A stretch of 64,000 nt of DNA from Isoetes taiwanensis (GCA_021234155.1 JAJEKV010000017.1:12095525-12159524), one strand, 5' to 3'; shown: positions 44,195 to 56,038, counted from the stretch's first letter. A program made the numbers and translations. The notes: generated by a model from the letters alone, not told the origin.

Positions 44195-46100
44195 TGTTGC
44201 CCCCAAAGGGCAAAATGCTAATTGTGATCCATGCATTCAAAACTAGGTCAACTTATCTTGGAATACCAGGTCAAAGTTTGGAAGATTCTTGGCATTCAAC
44301 ATTGATATGGAGGTCAAAGGGTGTTCATTCTTCAAGTCAACAAGTGCTCAGGGTTCAAAACTCACATGAGGTACTTCATTTAAGGTCAAAGTGCTTAGTC
44401 AAGAATATGCTCTAGAAGATTCTGGGTTAAGAAGTTTGGAAGGCATTTTTTGAAGATTGGAAGTTCAAAGTTTGGAAGACCCCATGGTATTTGATTCCAT
44501 TCCCTAGCCATTCTTATTCATTTTTATTCTTGCCCCTTTGAAATTTCCTAGCCTTTTTTTTCCCTATATTTATACTCCCTTTCTTCACTCTTGCATACCC
44601 TATCATATCTTGCCTAATTTTTCTTTCCCAATACATCCTTATTCCCCCATAATTTATTCCCACCATTGCTCCCATAGCTTTTGCCCTTTTATTTCCTATG
44701 CCATGTTCTTGCAAATTCCCCCCCATACCTATTTACCATTGTGCCATAAAAAGCCATGTTATGTGGAATATTCCCCTTCATAATGCTTAAAATCGGGTAT
44801 ATTCCCCCAAATATTAGGGTTGCCTTTGCTTCAATGGCTCACTCCTTCAATGTTTTTATGGGTAACCCTTCCAAACCATAGTCTAGCTCTTCAAAAACTC
44901 AAAATACGGAATGTTCATGGTTTATACTTCAAGAAATACGGTGACTATATCGCGCAGATCTTCAGAAAATACAGCTGAGCAGACCTAAAACTAGAAACAA
45001 GCTCGAATCACGCCGAAACTGAGTTTTTAAACCTTAAGACCTACCTAAACCTGGATCCTTGCCCTTAAGCATCAAATTAAGCCTAAATCTAAGCCCTAAG
45101 ATGCCGGAATCATAAAATTCAAACTTATATACCAGGGAATCAACAACAGAAGTTTTTCGAAGGCCCAGAAGCGTTCAAATCTTACTGTGATCATTGCTGA
45201 GCATGACTAGAAGGATTTGGGAAGACTCTGATTACTCCCCGATCAAGTCCCAAGAGATTTGGTTGGAAATTACCTATTGAAGTTATTTATTGACCTGAAG
45301 TTGATTTTGAAGTACTGAAGTATTATTACCCAACATTATTATGATTGATTTACCTCCATATCAATGAAATTTGATGCCTACTTGAAGAAATTATCTCTGT
45401 TATAATTTTTTACAATTTCTGTCTGTTCAAAATTCTACAGAAAATTCCCATGTACTTTTGATTGTCTTTGGCCCATTTGCCATCAATCCTTGAGACATCT
45501 GGAGCCCATATGTTTTGAAAAATCCAAAAAACTCCACTCAGAACTCGAGTTAGAAATTTTTGCATTCTGTTTTGACTGTTCTTGACTGTATTTTGCCAAA
45601 TCCAGCCACAAAAAATACTTTTGCCTATCCAAATGGAAATCTGACTACTTGCCTATATTCCTCATCATCATTACAGCATATTTGCTTTGGAAATTCTCAA
45701 AAATTCGTTTGGCAACTGCAAAATCCCAATCTCTGATCACTGTTTTCAGATTTGACTTCTATTGACCAAATTTTGACTGCACTTTGAGCTCGAATAACTC
45801 ACAAACTAAGTTCCTGACTTGGTCAGAGGCTTTACTGTTGGTTACCTGCAACTTTTTTGACCAAGTCCACAGTGATTGACTCAAAAATTCGATCTGCATA
45901 TCAACACCACAGCTGTTTTGGCAAATGTGTCAATTTCTGGAAATGGGAAAGATATAAAACTTCAAATTTTTGAACTTGTCTTTGAAATTATCTTGCATAG
46001 ATTGATCACCTTAAGTGATCTGGAGGTTCTAACCTCAATTTGAGTGAAAACTCAAATTGGTTCCTTGTGGTTGACCTTTAAGCCAGGTTTAGGGTCAACA
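44195..46100 (+). mobile_element. Family 1 LTR of I
   Basis: 1906 bp, TGTTGCCCCC to GGGTCAACA. It follows the 3' non-coding region and so acts as the 3' LTR of I. No primer site follows; 315 bp of internal 3' end follow instead. U5 hairpins are at 46004-46020, 46039-46056 and 46070-46099, and the 11-nt primer-site copy is at 46021-46031. Confidence 0.9.
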
Positions 46101-46415
46101 AGAGACATACACTTTCTTGTTTTGGCAAGATCTCAACACTTGCACATTCACTCCATCCTCATATACTCCACACACTACATTCACATCACCACCCTATCAC
46201 ATTCACACTCATTCTCATCTTTTTCCACTCACCATATCCCATTCATATCATCCTATCACCACATTCATACTCATTCCATCAACACTTGCACTTTACACTC
46301 TCACTCCATCATGTTCTCACTTGGACACCTTGGTACAAAACTGAAGACCCCTCAATGTATTCACTTTTGACATTGTATGGCTGAGGGGACCAGCCATTTT
46401 CTTGTTTTGGCGAGA
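46101..46415 (+). other. 315-bp internal 3' end between two LTRs
   Basis: Contains the first box (TTTCTTGTTTTGGCAAGAT), the G-poor tract, GAGGGGACCAGCC and the second box. It is exactly the last part of a family 1 internal region. Everything upstream, including primer site and pol, is missing. Confidence 0.8.
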
Positions 46416-48350
46416 TGTTGCCCCCAAAGGGCAACATACTAATTGTGGTCTATGCATTAAAGCTAGGTTAAGTCATTTTGGAAGACTAGGTCAAAGTTTG
46501 GAAGAGTTTGGTAGCCAACATTGATGTGGAGGTCAAAGGATGCTTATCTTCCAGGTCAACAAGTGTTCAAGTTGAAAGTTCACAAGAGGTACTTTATTTG
46601 AGATCAAATGCTTAGTCAAGAATACACCCTAGAAGAATCTGGGTTATGAAGTTTGGAAGTTAAAAGTTTGGAAGACCCCTGTATACATGGCACCAAATCC
46701 TGGTTCTCTCCTTCTTCCCCATCTCTATATTCATGTCTCGTTCCCATTTACCTTTGTTTAACCATTGTGCCCACTTCTTTACTATACTTGCCAAGTTTAC
46801 TTATCTCAAATATTTCCCTAGCCCATATTTTCCTTTTCTTTTCATGATACTACCATTGGATATTCTTTTTATCATTACCCTTGCACATCCTCTTGAGTTT
46901 TCATTATGCTAGCCTCTCTCACTCTATATATCTTCACCTCCATGACCATCATTTGTTTTCTTCTTCTTACCTTTTCACTCCATGGGTACCATTACCTAGG
47001 GAATTGTGCCTACCTAGCTCCAAATCATCTCCAAAATCGAAGGATCACATGGCTACATTCTCCATGGTCCAAGACTTGCTAAATTTCCATGATACATTTA
47101 TAATACCCTTGAAAACCATGGCCAAAATTCTTAAGGTTCCAAAATATAAGCATATTCGAGCATATATGCACAAAAATACCTGGACCGTATCGCGAGTTTT
47201 TGCAAAAAATACGGCCTTTAGCCCTAGAAATCAGGAATTAGCTCAAATCTCGCCGGAATTGGATCCTTAAGCTCTGGGACATGTCTATTATTGGACTCCC
47301 GCATCTAAGCAACACATTAAGCCTAAAAATACGGTCTGAGATCCCAGAAATCTTAAAATCAAACCTATATACAGGGACAAACGCACACAGACAATTTTCA
47401 AAGGCTCAGAAGCGCTCAAATTCGACATTGACCAATGCTGAGCATGATCTGAAGAATTCTTGAAGTCCCTGAGCACTCCCCGATCAGATTTGCAAAGATC
47501 TGATTGATATTATTTTCTAAAAATTATTTTATTACACGTGATTGATATCCAGTATTTGAAGTATTGAAACACTATTATTCACTACTATTGTGATCTACTT
47601 ATCTCCACATCAATGAAAATGTGTTACCAAGTTGAAGAAGTTGTCTCTGATATGATCTTTAACAATTTTGCCTTTCAAAAAATTCTACAGTAAATTCCCC
47701 TATGCTCCCAATTGCTTTTGGCCCAGTTGCCATCAATTCTTGAGACCTCTGAGACCTATATGCTTTGAGAAAATCGAAAAATACCATCCACAACTCAAGT
47801 TATAAAATCTTGCATTCTGTTTTGACTGTTCTTGCCTGTATTGTGCCAAATCCGAGTGCAAAAATACCTCTGAGCATCCAAATGGAGATTTGATTTCATG
47901 CCTCCATTCTTTACTATCATTGTGACACATTGGCTTTGAAAATTCTCAAAAAAGTGGTCAGAAACTCCAAATCTTTTTGTCTGATCACTGTTTTTCAGCT
48001 TGACCTCTATTGACCAATTTTTGACCTCACTTTAAACTTGAATATCTCTCAGAACTATGATTTGACTTGGTCAAGGACTACACCATTGGATTCACATAAC
48101 TTTTCTGTGTCAGTTTAAAGCATCTGACCCAAAGAATCAACCCGTCATCGACTGCTGCATCAATTTGAGTCAAGGTCCCATTTTCTAGAAGTGGGAAAGG
48201 TATGAAACTCTGAGTTTTTGCATTCTTAACTAGATTTATCTTGCAAAGATTGATCACCTTAAGTGATATGGAGGTCCTAACCCCAACTTGGGCCCCAACT
48301 CAAGTTTGGCTCATTGTGGTTGACCTTTGAAGCCAGGTTGAGGGTCAACA
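46416..48350 (+). mobile_element. Family 1 LTR, second in tandem
   Basis: 1935 bp, with perfect tip hairpin and end AGGGTCAACA. Right flank GGCCT is copia sequence, so this LTR end marks an insertion border in the copia element. Confidence 0.9.
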
Positions 48351-48424
48351 GGCCTTGTACAATTCGCCGCATAGAGCAGACTACCTATTAACTCACAATA
48401 GGGTTTTCCTCTCATTTCTCTAAT

Positions 48425-49234
48425 TTATAGCAAAGATCTTGGGCAAATTGTGCTGCTAATTTTTGTGGCTGACACAATCGGGGTTTTGGCAGGATTGCAT
48501 TCTCGCATTCCAAATTTATCTAGCATCTTTTTAATATATTGCTCTTGGGTCAAATACAACTCCCCCTTTAGCATATTTCTTTTGACTTCCATTCCCAACG
48601 ACTTTTTGAGTTCTCCTACTTCTGTCATCTGAAAGCGACTCTTTAACAACATCTTGCACTTGCCGATCCATCCCTTGTCGTTGCTCACAATGATGTAGTC
48701 ATCTACATATAGAGCCATAATCACGCATTTGTTCCCTTCTCTCCACATGTACAAATTAGCCTCAGTTTTAAGCTTTATAAACTCAATGGATGTCAGAAAT
48801 GTATTCATGCATAAATACCATTGTCTCGACGCTTATCTCAAGCCGTAAATTGCCTTTTTAAATTTGCAAACTATGTCTGCACCTTTCTCATACCCCTTTG
48901 GCTGTTCCATATACATTTCCTCTTTGAAGTCGCCATTTAGGGATGCAATTTTGACATCCATGTGTTCTATGTCCATATTCCTTTGAACGGCAAGCACTAG
49001 CAGTGCCCTTACACTAGTTAGATTCACGATGGATGGAAAAGTGTCTTTTTAATCAATTCTAGGTTCCTGCATGTACCCCTTTGCAACTAACCGAGCTTTG
49101 TACCTCTCTACAGATCCATCAGCATTTCTTTTAATCTTGAACAACCACTTACTTCCCATTACATTTTTATCCTTCGATCTGGTTACCAGCTCATACGTCC
49201 CAGTTTGCTTGAAAGAGTTCAATTCGCCTTCCAT
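48425..49234 (-). pseudogene. Copia reverse transcriptase
   Basis: Three frames: ELVTRSKDKNVMGSKWLFKIK with RYKARLVAKGY (49049-49234), HMDVKIASLNGDFKEEMYMEQPKGY (48833-49027), and ALYVDDYIIVSND with ELKKSLGMEV and LTQEQYIKKMLDKF (48425-48808). The catalytic YVDD is intact. A frameshift and a stop lie between the frames. Confidence 0.85.
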
Positions 49235-49273
49235 CGCTTCTTTCCATTTTGCTGCATCAAATCCTGTTATAGC

Positions 49274-49948
49274 CTACTCTACTGTTTTCGGCTCTGCTGT
49301 ACAAGATATCACCTTCGGCTTTGGTACCCTCTTTGTTCTACCATAAAGTTCAGGGTCAAAGTGAAGTTCGGCTTTCAGCCGTTCTACCTCTTTCCTTTGT
49401 CCTCTGCCTCTGGGCCTTACAGTATCGGCTTCTTCTTCCATTTCACGTGTTTCCTCGTGCTCACCTTCCATTGTCGCTTCTTGCTCTGCTTCATGCGCAA
49501 CATGTGGTGCACTATCAGCCTCTATAGCCTCATGCACCTCCTCATGCGCTTCTTCTGGTACATGAAATGCACTTTTGGCCTCTATGATCTCGTGCACTTC
49601 ATCCAGTTCCTCCATGTCCAAAGATTCCTATTCTCATTCATTGGCATAGTTCTGCGCATCACTGTCTTTAATATACTCTGTAGGTATCCACTCTTCCTTC
49701 TCCAACTTGTCAAGATCCTTCCTATTTTTATATAATACTGCCTCATTGAACACAACATCTCCACTTATATGAATCTTTCGAGTGATCGGGTCATATAATC
49801 TATACCCATTGACTTCTTCATCATACCCTATCAAATATGTGCAGATGCTTCTGTTATCAAATTTCCTCCTCAATTCTTCTGGAACTAACATATACGCAAG
49901 ACATCCATATATCTTGAATCTTTGTACTGATGTCTTTTGCTTGTCCAT
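49274..49948 (-). pseudogene. Copia integrase C-terminus and linker
   Basis: The upstream frame (49634-49948) has FKIYGCLAYMLVPEELRRKFDNRS and TYLIGYDEEVNGYRLYDPITRKI, the usual end of copia integrase. The downstream frame (49274-49621) is a Glu- and Ala-rich variable linker with two similar units (VHEIIEAKSAFHVPEEAHE and VHEAIEADSAPHVAHEAE). Confidence 0.75.
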
Positions 49949-49990
49949 ATTTCTTCTGGTGCTCCTCCTTTAACTGTTGCTGTAGGATGT

Positions 49991-50607
49991 CTATTTTGTA
50001 TATAACATGCAGCTGCAAGAGCTTCTCCATAAATAGTTTGGCAAGCCTGCATGTTTGAGCATGCACCTAGCTGCATTCATGATGGTTCGATTTTTTCGCT
50101 CTGCCACTCCGTTTTGCTGTGGTGTGTACCGGCACATATATTGCCTTTTGATTTCATGGAGCCGACAAAATTCTCCAAACTCATCTGATGTATATTCCCC
50201 ACCCAGATCCATCCTCAAACACCTTATATGCAGTGATGTTTCTCGCTCTACTTCTGCAGTGAAGAGTTTGAAGGCATTAAACACTTGGTCCTTTGATTTA
50301 AGGAAATAGCACTTGGTGCGCCTGGTGGCATCATCAATGGATGTGGCAAAGTATGATTTGCCTCCAAGGCTTTGTACTTACATGGTTCCACAGACATCTG
50401 AATGAATTAATTTCAATTTTTCAAATGCACGTGTTCCTTTATTCGCAAAAGGCAACCTAGTCTACTTTCCAAGCATGCATGCTTCACATACTCCATGATC
50501 TGAACCACTAAGTACCAAACCATCCAACAATTCATGTTTTTTTCTATTTGGATGATGTTGTAATTTGCATGCCCTAGCCTCAAATGCCACGAATGCAAGT
50601 CATTCAT
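49991..50607 (-). pseudogene. Copia integrase N-terminal and core
   Basis: LHSWHLRLGHANYNIIQI (gag-pre-integrase) is at 50413-50607; the core with CLRMDLGGEYTSDEF and YTPQQNGVAERKNRTIMNAAR (catalytic Glu context) is at 49991-50284. About 130 bp between them is out of frame and should hold the first catalytic Asp. Confidence 0.8.
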
Positions 50608-51114
50608 TACTGAAACCTTATTGATGTTTTCTAGATCTAACTGAAATAAGTTTCTATTTCTTTGAGCTTCAAATATTTTTACTCTTCTTTATAAACTTGC
50701 ATCCATATTTGAACCAAATCTAATCCATTATCGACAATGTTTGCAACAAATACCAAATTAAAAAGCATTCCCGGCGTATATCAAGTATCCGGTATGCTGA
50801 GAACCGTCTTCCCTTATTTACAACTCCAATTCTCCTTGTCCTAATATCTTTTGCTCAACACCATTACCCATTTGAACCGCTCTGGCTCTTTTGCTAGATT
50901 CAACATTTTTAAGTAATTCATTGGAGTTCACTACGGAGAGTTCACCTTCAGAATCTAAAGTTAAGACATCACTCTCCTGCAAATTGGATTTGCAAATATT
51001 GACAACATCAATGATAGCTTTAAAACAAATTTTACTTACTTCTTGATCCGTTAACGCTTTAATGATCGGTTTTGGTTCTGTCTTATTGTCAGCTTCTTCG
51101 CTCGCACTCACCAC
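50608..51114 (-). pseudogene. Copia gag/protease-side remnant
   Basis: A 98-residue frame (50818-51114) starting MVSASEEADNKTEPKP has no motif I recognise. By position it should be C-terminal gag or the segment before the integrase. 50608-50817 shows only short frames. Confidence 0.35.
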
Positions 51115-53063
51115 TGTTGACCCTCAACCTGGCTAGAGAGTCAAACACAAGAAGCCAACTTGAAATTATGTTCAAGTTGGGGTTAGAACCTCCAGATCAC
51201 TTAAGGTGATCAGTCTGTGCAAGAATTTTTTAGAGAAAAAACTCAAATATCAAATATTCATACCTTTCCCAATTCAGAAATAAGGAGGCTTTACTCAAAT
51301 CGATGTAGCTGGCATAGGTGGATTGATTTTTGAGGTCAAATGATTGTGACTGGTGTAGAAAAGTTGTAGGCATGCAATGGAAAAAATCTTGACCAAGTCT
51401 GAATTCAGATCTGTGAGATATTCAAGCTCAAAGTTGGGTCAATTTTTGGTCAATACCAGTCAAAACCACAGACAGATCTCAGAATTTTGGAACTTGAGTT
51501 GCAGATGGAATTCATGGGAAATTCCAAAACTAGGGTGATGTATATGTTTCAAGGATGTGAGGCAAACAATCAAATCCTATTTTGGATCACTAAAACTATT
51601 TTTTTGGCACTGTTTTGTGAGTGACAGTCAATAATTGTGTCAGACAGAATGCAAAAAATTGTAACTTGAGTTTGGAAGGGGTTTTTGTCGAATTTTTTGT
51701 GCACCCAGGTGCAAATATAGTTGGGAATGAGGGGCAACTAGTCATATACAAAAATGGATTGCAGAATATCTTACTGTAAAACTATTTGGATGGCAAGAAT
51801 GCTAAGAAATCATGACAGTCAAATCTTTCAACACTTGGTAGGCAATGTTCATTGATGTAAGGATAAAACAAGGTGAATATAAGTCATAAGAATATAGATC
51901 AATCATCAGAAGGTATCAAATGATCGTGTAATAATATCAGAGTAAAATAATCAATCTAATTTTTCAAATCAGACTGTGGAATGCTCAAGAACTTCAAGAA
52001 CGTCTTCAGATCATGCTCAACATGTAACAATGTCGAGGTTTGATGCGTCTGGGCCTTCAAAAAATGATGTTGTTGTGTTTCCCCTGTATATAGTTTCGAA
52101 TTTTGATTCCAGTAATTTCAGGTAATAAATTTAGGCTTAAATTGTTGCTTAGGTTCCGGAATCCAAGAATAGGGTGATGCCAGGGTGAATGGAGCACGGG
52201 ATGGCATGATTCGAGCCGAGTTTCCAATTCTAGGGTTCATCAGCAGTATTTTCGGGTGTTTTTTGCGATACGGTCCCCGTATTTTTGAAGGAATATACCA
52301 GAATATACTATATTTTAGCATTTAAAGAATCTTGGCCAATGGTTTAAGGATATTTTTCATAGAATATTTAGAAGAAGCTCCAACTTTTCAACCATAGGGA
52401 AGATTCTTCACACGTGCAAGGGATGTAGAATCTTTTGGGCATCTTTTGACAAGGCTTAGAATATACCATGAGGAGATAAATAAGAGTATGATGGAGTAGG
52501 AATGAAGGCAAAAGAAATTATGAAGGGCAATTAAGGAAATAAAAGTGAAAATGCAAAAAAGGGGGGATGATACCTTTGAAACAAAAGCTTGAATGGTTTT
52601 TTGAATAAGCAATGTAATGACATTTGAAGGAAATGGGCAAAGGAATTGGGCAAAATGGCAATTATGGCAAAGTGAGCATGGCAAAGGGGTAAACAATAGG
52701 TGTGAGAGCAATGTTGAGCAAAAGGTGCAAGAATGGAGGTAGTGGGGTGAAGTAAAAAGCTAAAATTAGAAACTATATACCATGGGGTCTTCCAAACTTT
52801 ATCTTCCAAACTTCAAATAGCATCTTCCAAACTTCATATCCCAGATTATTCTAGAGCATGTTCTTGGCTAAGCTTTTGACCTTAAATGAAGTACCTCTCA
52901 TGATGTTTGACCTTGAATATTTGACTTTAGATGGAGCACCTTGGTTCTTCACATCAATGTTAACTAACAAATTCTTCCAAACTTTGACCTAGTCTTACAA
53001 GATAACTTGACCTAGCTTTAATGCATAGACCAACAAGTAGTGCGTTGCCCTTTGGGGGCAACA
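51115..53063 (-). mobile_element. Family 1 3' LTR of element G
   Basis: 1949 bp, minus strand. Tip at 53063, end TGTTGACCC (plus strand) at 51115 with left flank ACCAC. TATA-like box near 52084 (plus-strand GTATATAG). U5 hairpin with loop CTTAA at about 51195-51211. Confidence 0.9.
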
Positions 53064-53887
53064 TCTCGCCAAAACAAGAAAATGGCTGGTCCCCTCAGCC
53101 TTAAAATGCCAAAAATGAATGCATGCAGGGGTCTTCAACAGATGTCAAGTGTCTTTGAATGAAAGTGAGATGGGATGAGTGTGAGTGTGGTGATGATGTG
53201 GTGGTAATGAGATGAAGTGAGTGTAATGAGTGTGAATATGGTGATAATATGGTATGAATAGGGTGTGATGACTGGATAAGGATGAAAATAAGTATGAGGA
53301 TGATAAGGAGATGGTGTGAATGAAGTGTAAGGAGTGTAGGGAGATAAAATGAATGTGCTAGTGAAATGATTTCGCCAAAACAAGAAAAATGTGTAGCTTT
53401 CCTTGAAAGAAAATGTGCAACTCTGCTATGATGGTGAAGATGAGGTGCATAGTGCTTTTGGGGAATGAGAACAAGAATAAGGGCTGAAATGAATGGCAGG
53501 ACCACTTATGACAGATGAATATTGATGGGAAAAGGGTTCACCTGTCATGGAAACACATGAACAAGTTAATCTCAATCTTTGCAACTCTGCTATGATGGTG
53601 AAGGTGAGGTGCAGAGTGCTGTTTAAAGGAATGGAAAGAAGAATAGATGGCTATATGGGAGGTAGGACCACAGTAAGGCAGATGGGGTAGATGGAAGAAG
53701 GGTGCTCCTGCATATGACACTTGATAAATCATTAGTAGAAATCCTTGTCTTGAAATTGTTTGATAGTATATCCTCAGTACTCTTGGCTAGCTACAACATA
53801 AACTCAATGAAAACATTAATCTGGAACCAAAGGCAAAGTGAAATCTAACCTATCTAATCTTAACTCTAATCCTAACATATCTAAATT
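53064..53887 (-). other. 3' non-coding region of G
   Basis: No gene. On the minus strand, two repeat units (from about 53715 and 53550) with TATGCAGGAGCACCC and GACAGGTGAACCC boxes and CCATCATAGCAGAGTTGCA ends. Then the TTTCTTGTTTTGGCGAAAT box near 53370-53389, a G-poor tract, GAGGGGACCAGCC, and the second box at 53064-53083 touching the LTR. Confidence 0.75.
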
Positions 53888-55273
53888 TTAGAGCATAAAA
53901 AGGGACAAACATATATGCTGGTCCCAGTACCTCTTCAAATGGATAGTATTGATGGGATTTGAAAGTGGCACTCCTGAAGTTAGTTCCTTCAGCCAATAAG
54001 AGTTGGTGCCTGCAGGTTCCACTACCTCATAGGGACCTTCCCAAAGATTTTCAAATTTACTAGCTGAGTCTTCCCTTGACTTATTCCATTTTAGAACTAG
54101 CTCTCTTGCCTTGAAAGTTCCATGTATTTTATGAGCAGATTTGAAAGCAGTTAAATCCTTGGCTTTTTTAAGCAAATTAGCATTCTCAGCCTCCATCGTG
54201 TATTCTTCTAAGTGCAAAAGGGTGTCCAATCTTTCCTGCAAGGCATATTCAAAGGGTAAACATAGCTTGTGAGCTAACCTTAGAGATGGGAGCTCAAGTT
54301 CAACTAGAAGCACAGCTTCAATGCCATAAACTAAGTTGAAGGGTGTATGAGCGGTTGCTGCTTTAATAGTGACCCTATAAGCCCAAAGAGCATCCACCAA
54401 TTTGAAGTGCCAATCCTTTTGGTTATCATCCACTGTCTTCTGCAAAATACCTTTCAAAACTTTATTAGTAGCTTCTGCTTGACCATTACCTTGGGGGTAA
54501 TAGGAAGAACTCTTAGTATATTTGACCTTAAGAATAGTCAACAAATTAGCAATAACTTCATTCACAAAGGGAGTACCTCTATCAGAGTGCAATTGTAAAG
54601 GGATACCAAACCGTGCACAGATATATTCATGTAAGAACTTTGCAGTTGTAATGGCATTGGCCTGTCTTAAAGGAATAGCTTCTACCCACTTAGTAAAATA
54701 ATCTGTAGCTACAATAATATGCTGATGTTGTCCTGCAGAAGGAGGGTTAATGGGGCCAATATAATCCAATTCCCATATTTGAAAGGGTCCTGGAGAAATG
54801 ATGGGGTTCAATGCAGCTGGAAGGAGGATCCTTTTGCCAAATATCTGACACTTGTGACAAGACTTTATAGCAGTATAACAATCTTTAAAAACTGTAGGCC
54901 AATAATATCCTGACCTGAGAATTTTCTTGGCAGTAGTGTCTCCAGCAAAATGGCCTCCACATACTCCTTCATGCATTTCTTTAATGATCAAAGCAAATTC
55001 TTCTTCACTGACACACCTCAATAATAGTCCATCCCTGTTGACTTTACATAGAACATCATTACTGATTTTAAATTGCCTACATCTTTCTTTAAATCTCCTT
55101 TGCTGGCTCGAAGTCAGGCCTGAGGGCATCTCTTTGGATTGTAAAAAGTTCCTAATATGTTGCTGCCAATCCTGTTGGACCTGCTTTTCATCATTTGCCT
55201 GCAAATAAGCTAAGGCATCCACAAAGTCAACAACCTCTACTGCATCTTCATGGTCAAAGAAAATATAAGGCAA
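53888..55273 (-). CDS. Complete integrase (G)
   Basis: The 461-residue frame carries the end of the connection region, a linker, the H2C2 zinc domain (HEGVCGGHFAGDTTAKK, CHKCQIFG), the catalytic core with Asp in WELDYIGPINPP, Asp in HSDRGTPFV and Glu in YYPQGNGQAEATNK, then NLVYGIEAVLLVELELPSLRL, a helical region and NLWEGPYEVV. It ends naturally with CLSLFML. One nonsense codon (about 55292-55294) separates it from the domain upstream. Confidence 0.9.
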   Translation of the reverse strand: MPYIFFDHEDAVEVVDFVDALAYLQANDEKQVQQDWQQHIRNFLQSKEMPSGLTSSQQRRFKERCRQFKISNDVLCKVNRDGLLLRCVSEEEFALIIKEMHEGVCGGHFAGDTTAKKILRSGYYWPTVFKDCYTAIKSCHKCQIFGKRILLPAALNPIISPGPFQIWELDYIGPINPPSAGQHQHIIVATDYFTKWVEAIPLRQANAITTAKFLHEYICARFGIPLQLHSDRGTPFVNEVIANLLTILKVKYTKSSSYYPQGNGQAEATNKVLKGILQKTVDDNQKDWHFKLVDALWAYRVTIKAATAHTPFNLVYGIEAVLLVELELPSLRLAHKLCLPFEYALQERLDTLLHLEEYTMEAENANLLKKAKDLTAFKSAHKIHGTFKARELVLKWNKSREDSASKFENLWEGPYEVVEPAGTNSYWLKELTSGVPLSNPINTIHLKRYWDQHICLSLFML

Positions 55274-55294
55274 ATAAAGACTAGGACTTTTTAC

Positions 55295-56020
55295 CTAATG
55301 TAGTTCTTTAATGGAAATATCAAAGGTCTGTAACTTACAAGCCCATCTTTGAATTTTTGGTTTGGAAGTAGCTTTACCAAATAACAATCCCATTGGATTT
55401 TGTTTCATGTAAACTTGGACAACACTTTTCAAGAGCATATGACCTTGTCTGTCAAAGAGGAACATAAGAGCAGCAGCACTCTTTTCCAATCTGGTGTACC
55501 TTTCTTCAGTTGAGCTCCATTGTTTGCTAGCAAAAGCTATGGTATGTTTGTCCTGCAGAATAGCTAAACCTATAGCCTTCTTAGTGATGGTAATATAAAC
55601 CTCGAATGGCATATCCAAATCAGGTTTCTTTAAAAGAGTAGCTTCACAAATGGACTTTATGAGAAAGTCAAAAGATTCTTGGCAATCTGATGACCATGTG
55701 ACAGGGATATATTTGCTCTCAGATTTGGAGAACTTGCCTATTCTTGTCAATTTAGAAATAGGACTTATAATATGAGCAAAGTTAGGAATATACATTCTAA
55801 GAAAACTAGTCATGCCAATAAAACTTTTAACTTCCTTCAAATTCCTAGGGGGTACTAGTTTTTTGAGAGCTTCAACCTTTTCTTGTGCCACTTGTATACC
55901 ATTATTGGACACTTCATGCCCCAAAAGTTGCCCTTTGGATGCAAAAAAAATGCATTTCTTTGGATTAAGGTTGACTCTAGAATCCCTGCATAAAGAGCAT
56001 ATTCTTGCAAGCAATTCCAT
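55295..56020 (-). pseudogene. RT thumb and degenerate RNase H (G)
   Basis: Frame with LNPKKCIFFASKGQLLGHEVS, VKSFIGMTSFLRMYIPNFAHI and the connection RNase H: VYITITKKAIGLAIL (no Asp), TRLEKSAAALMFL (Glu kept), VYMKQNPMGLLF (no Asp). A Gly-to-stop change at 56037-56039 splits it from the RT palm. Confidence 0.85.
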
Positions 56021-56038
56021 ATGATCGTTAGGATGAGA

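Larger units (their letters stand above)
48351..51114 (-). mobile_element. Ty1/copia element remnant, internal part only
   Basis: Minus strand with the copia order: integrase before RT. It runs from a gag/protease-side region (50818-51114) to the RT end VGSLLYAANCTRP at 48351. Both its own LTRs and its RNase H are missing. It is bounded by the 3' ends of two family 1 LTRs that face each other. Confidence 0.85.
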
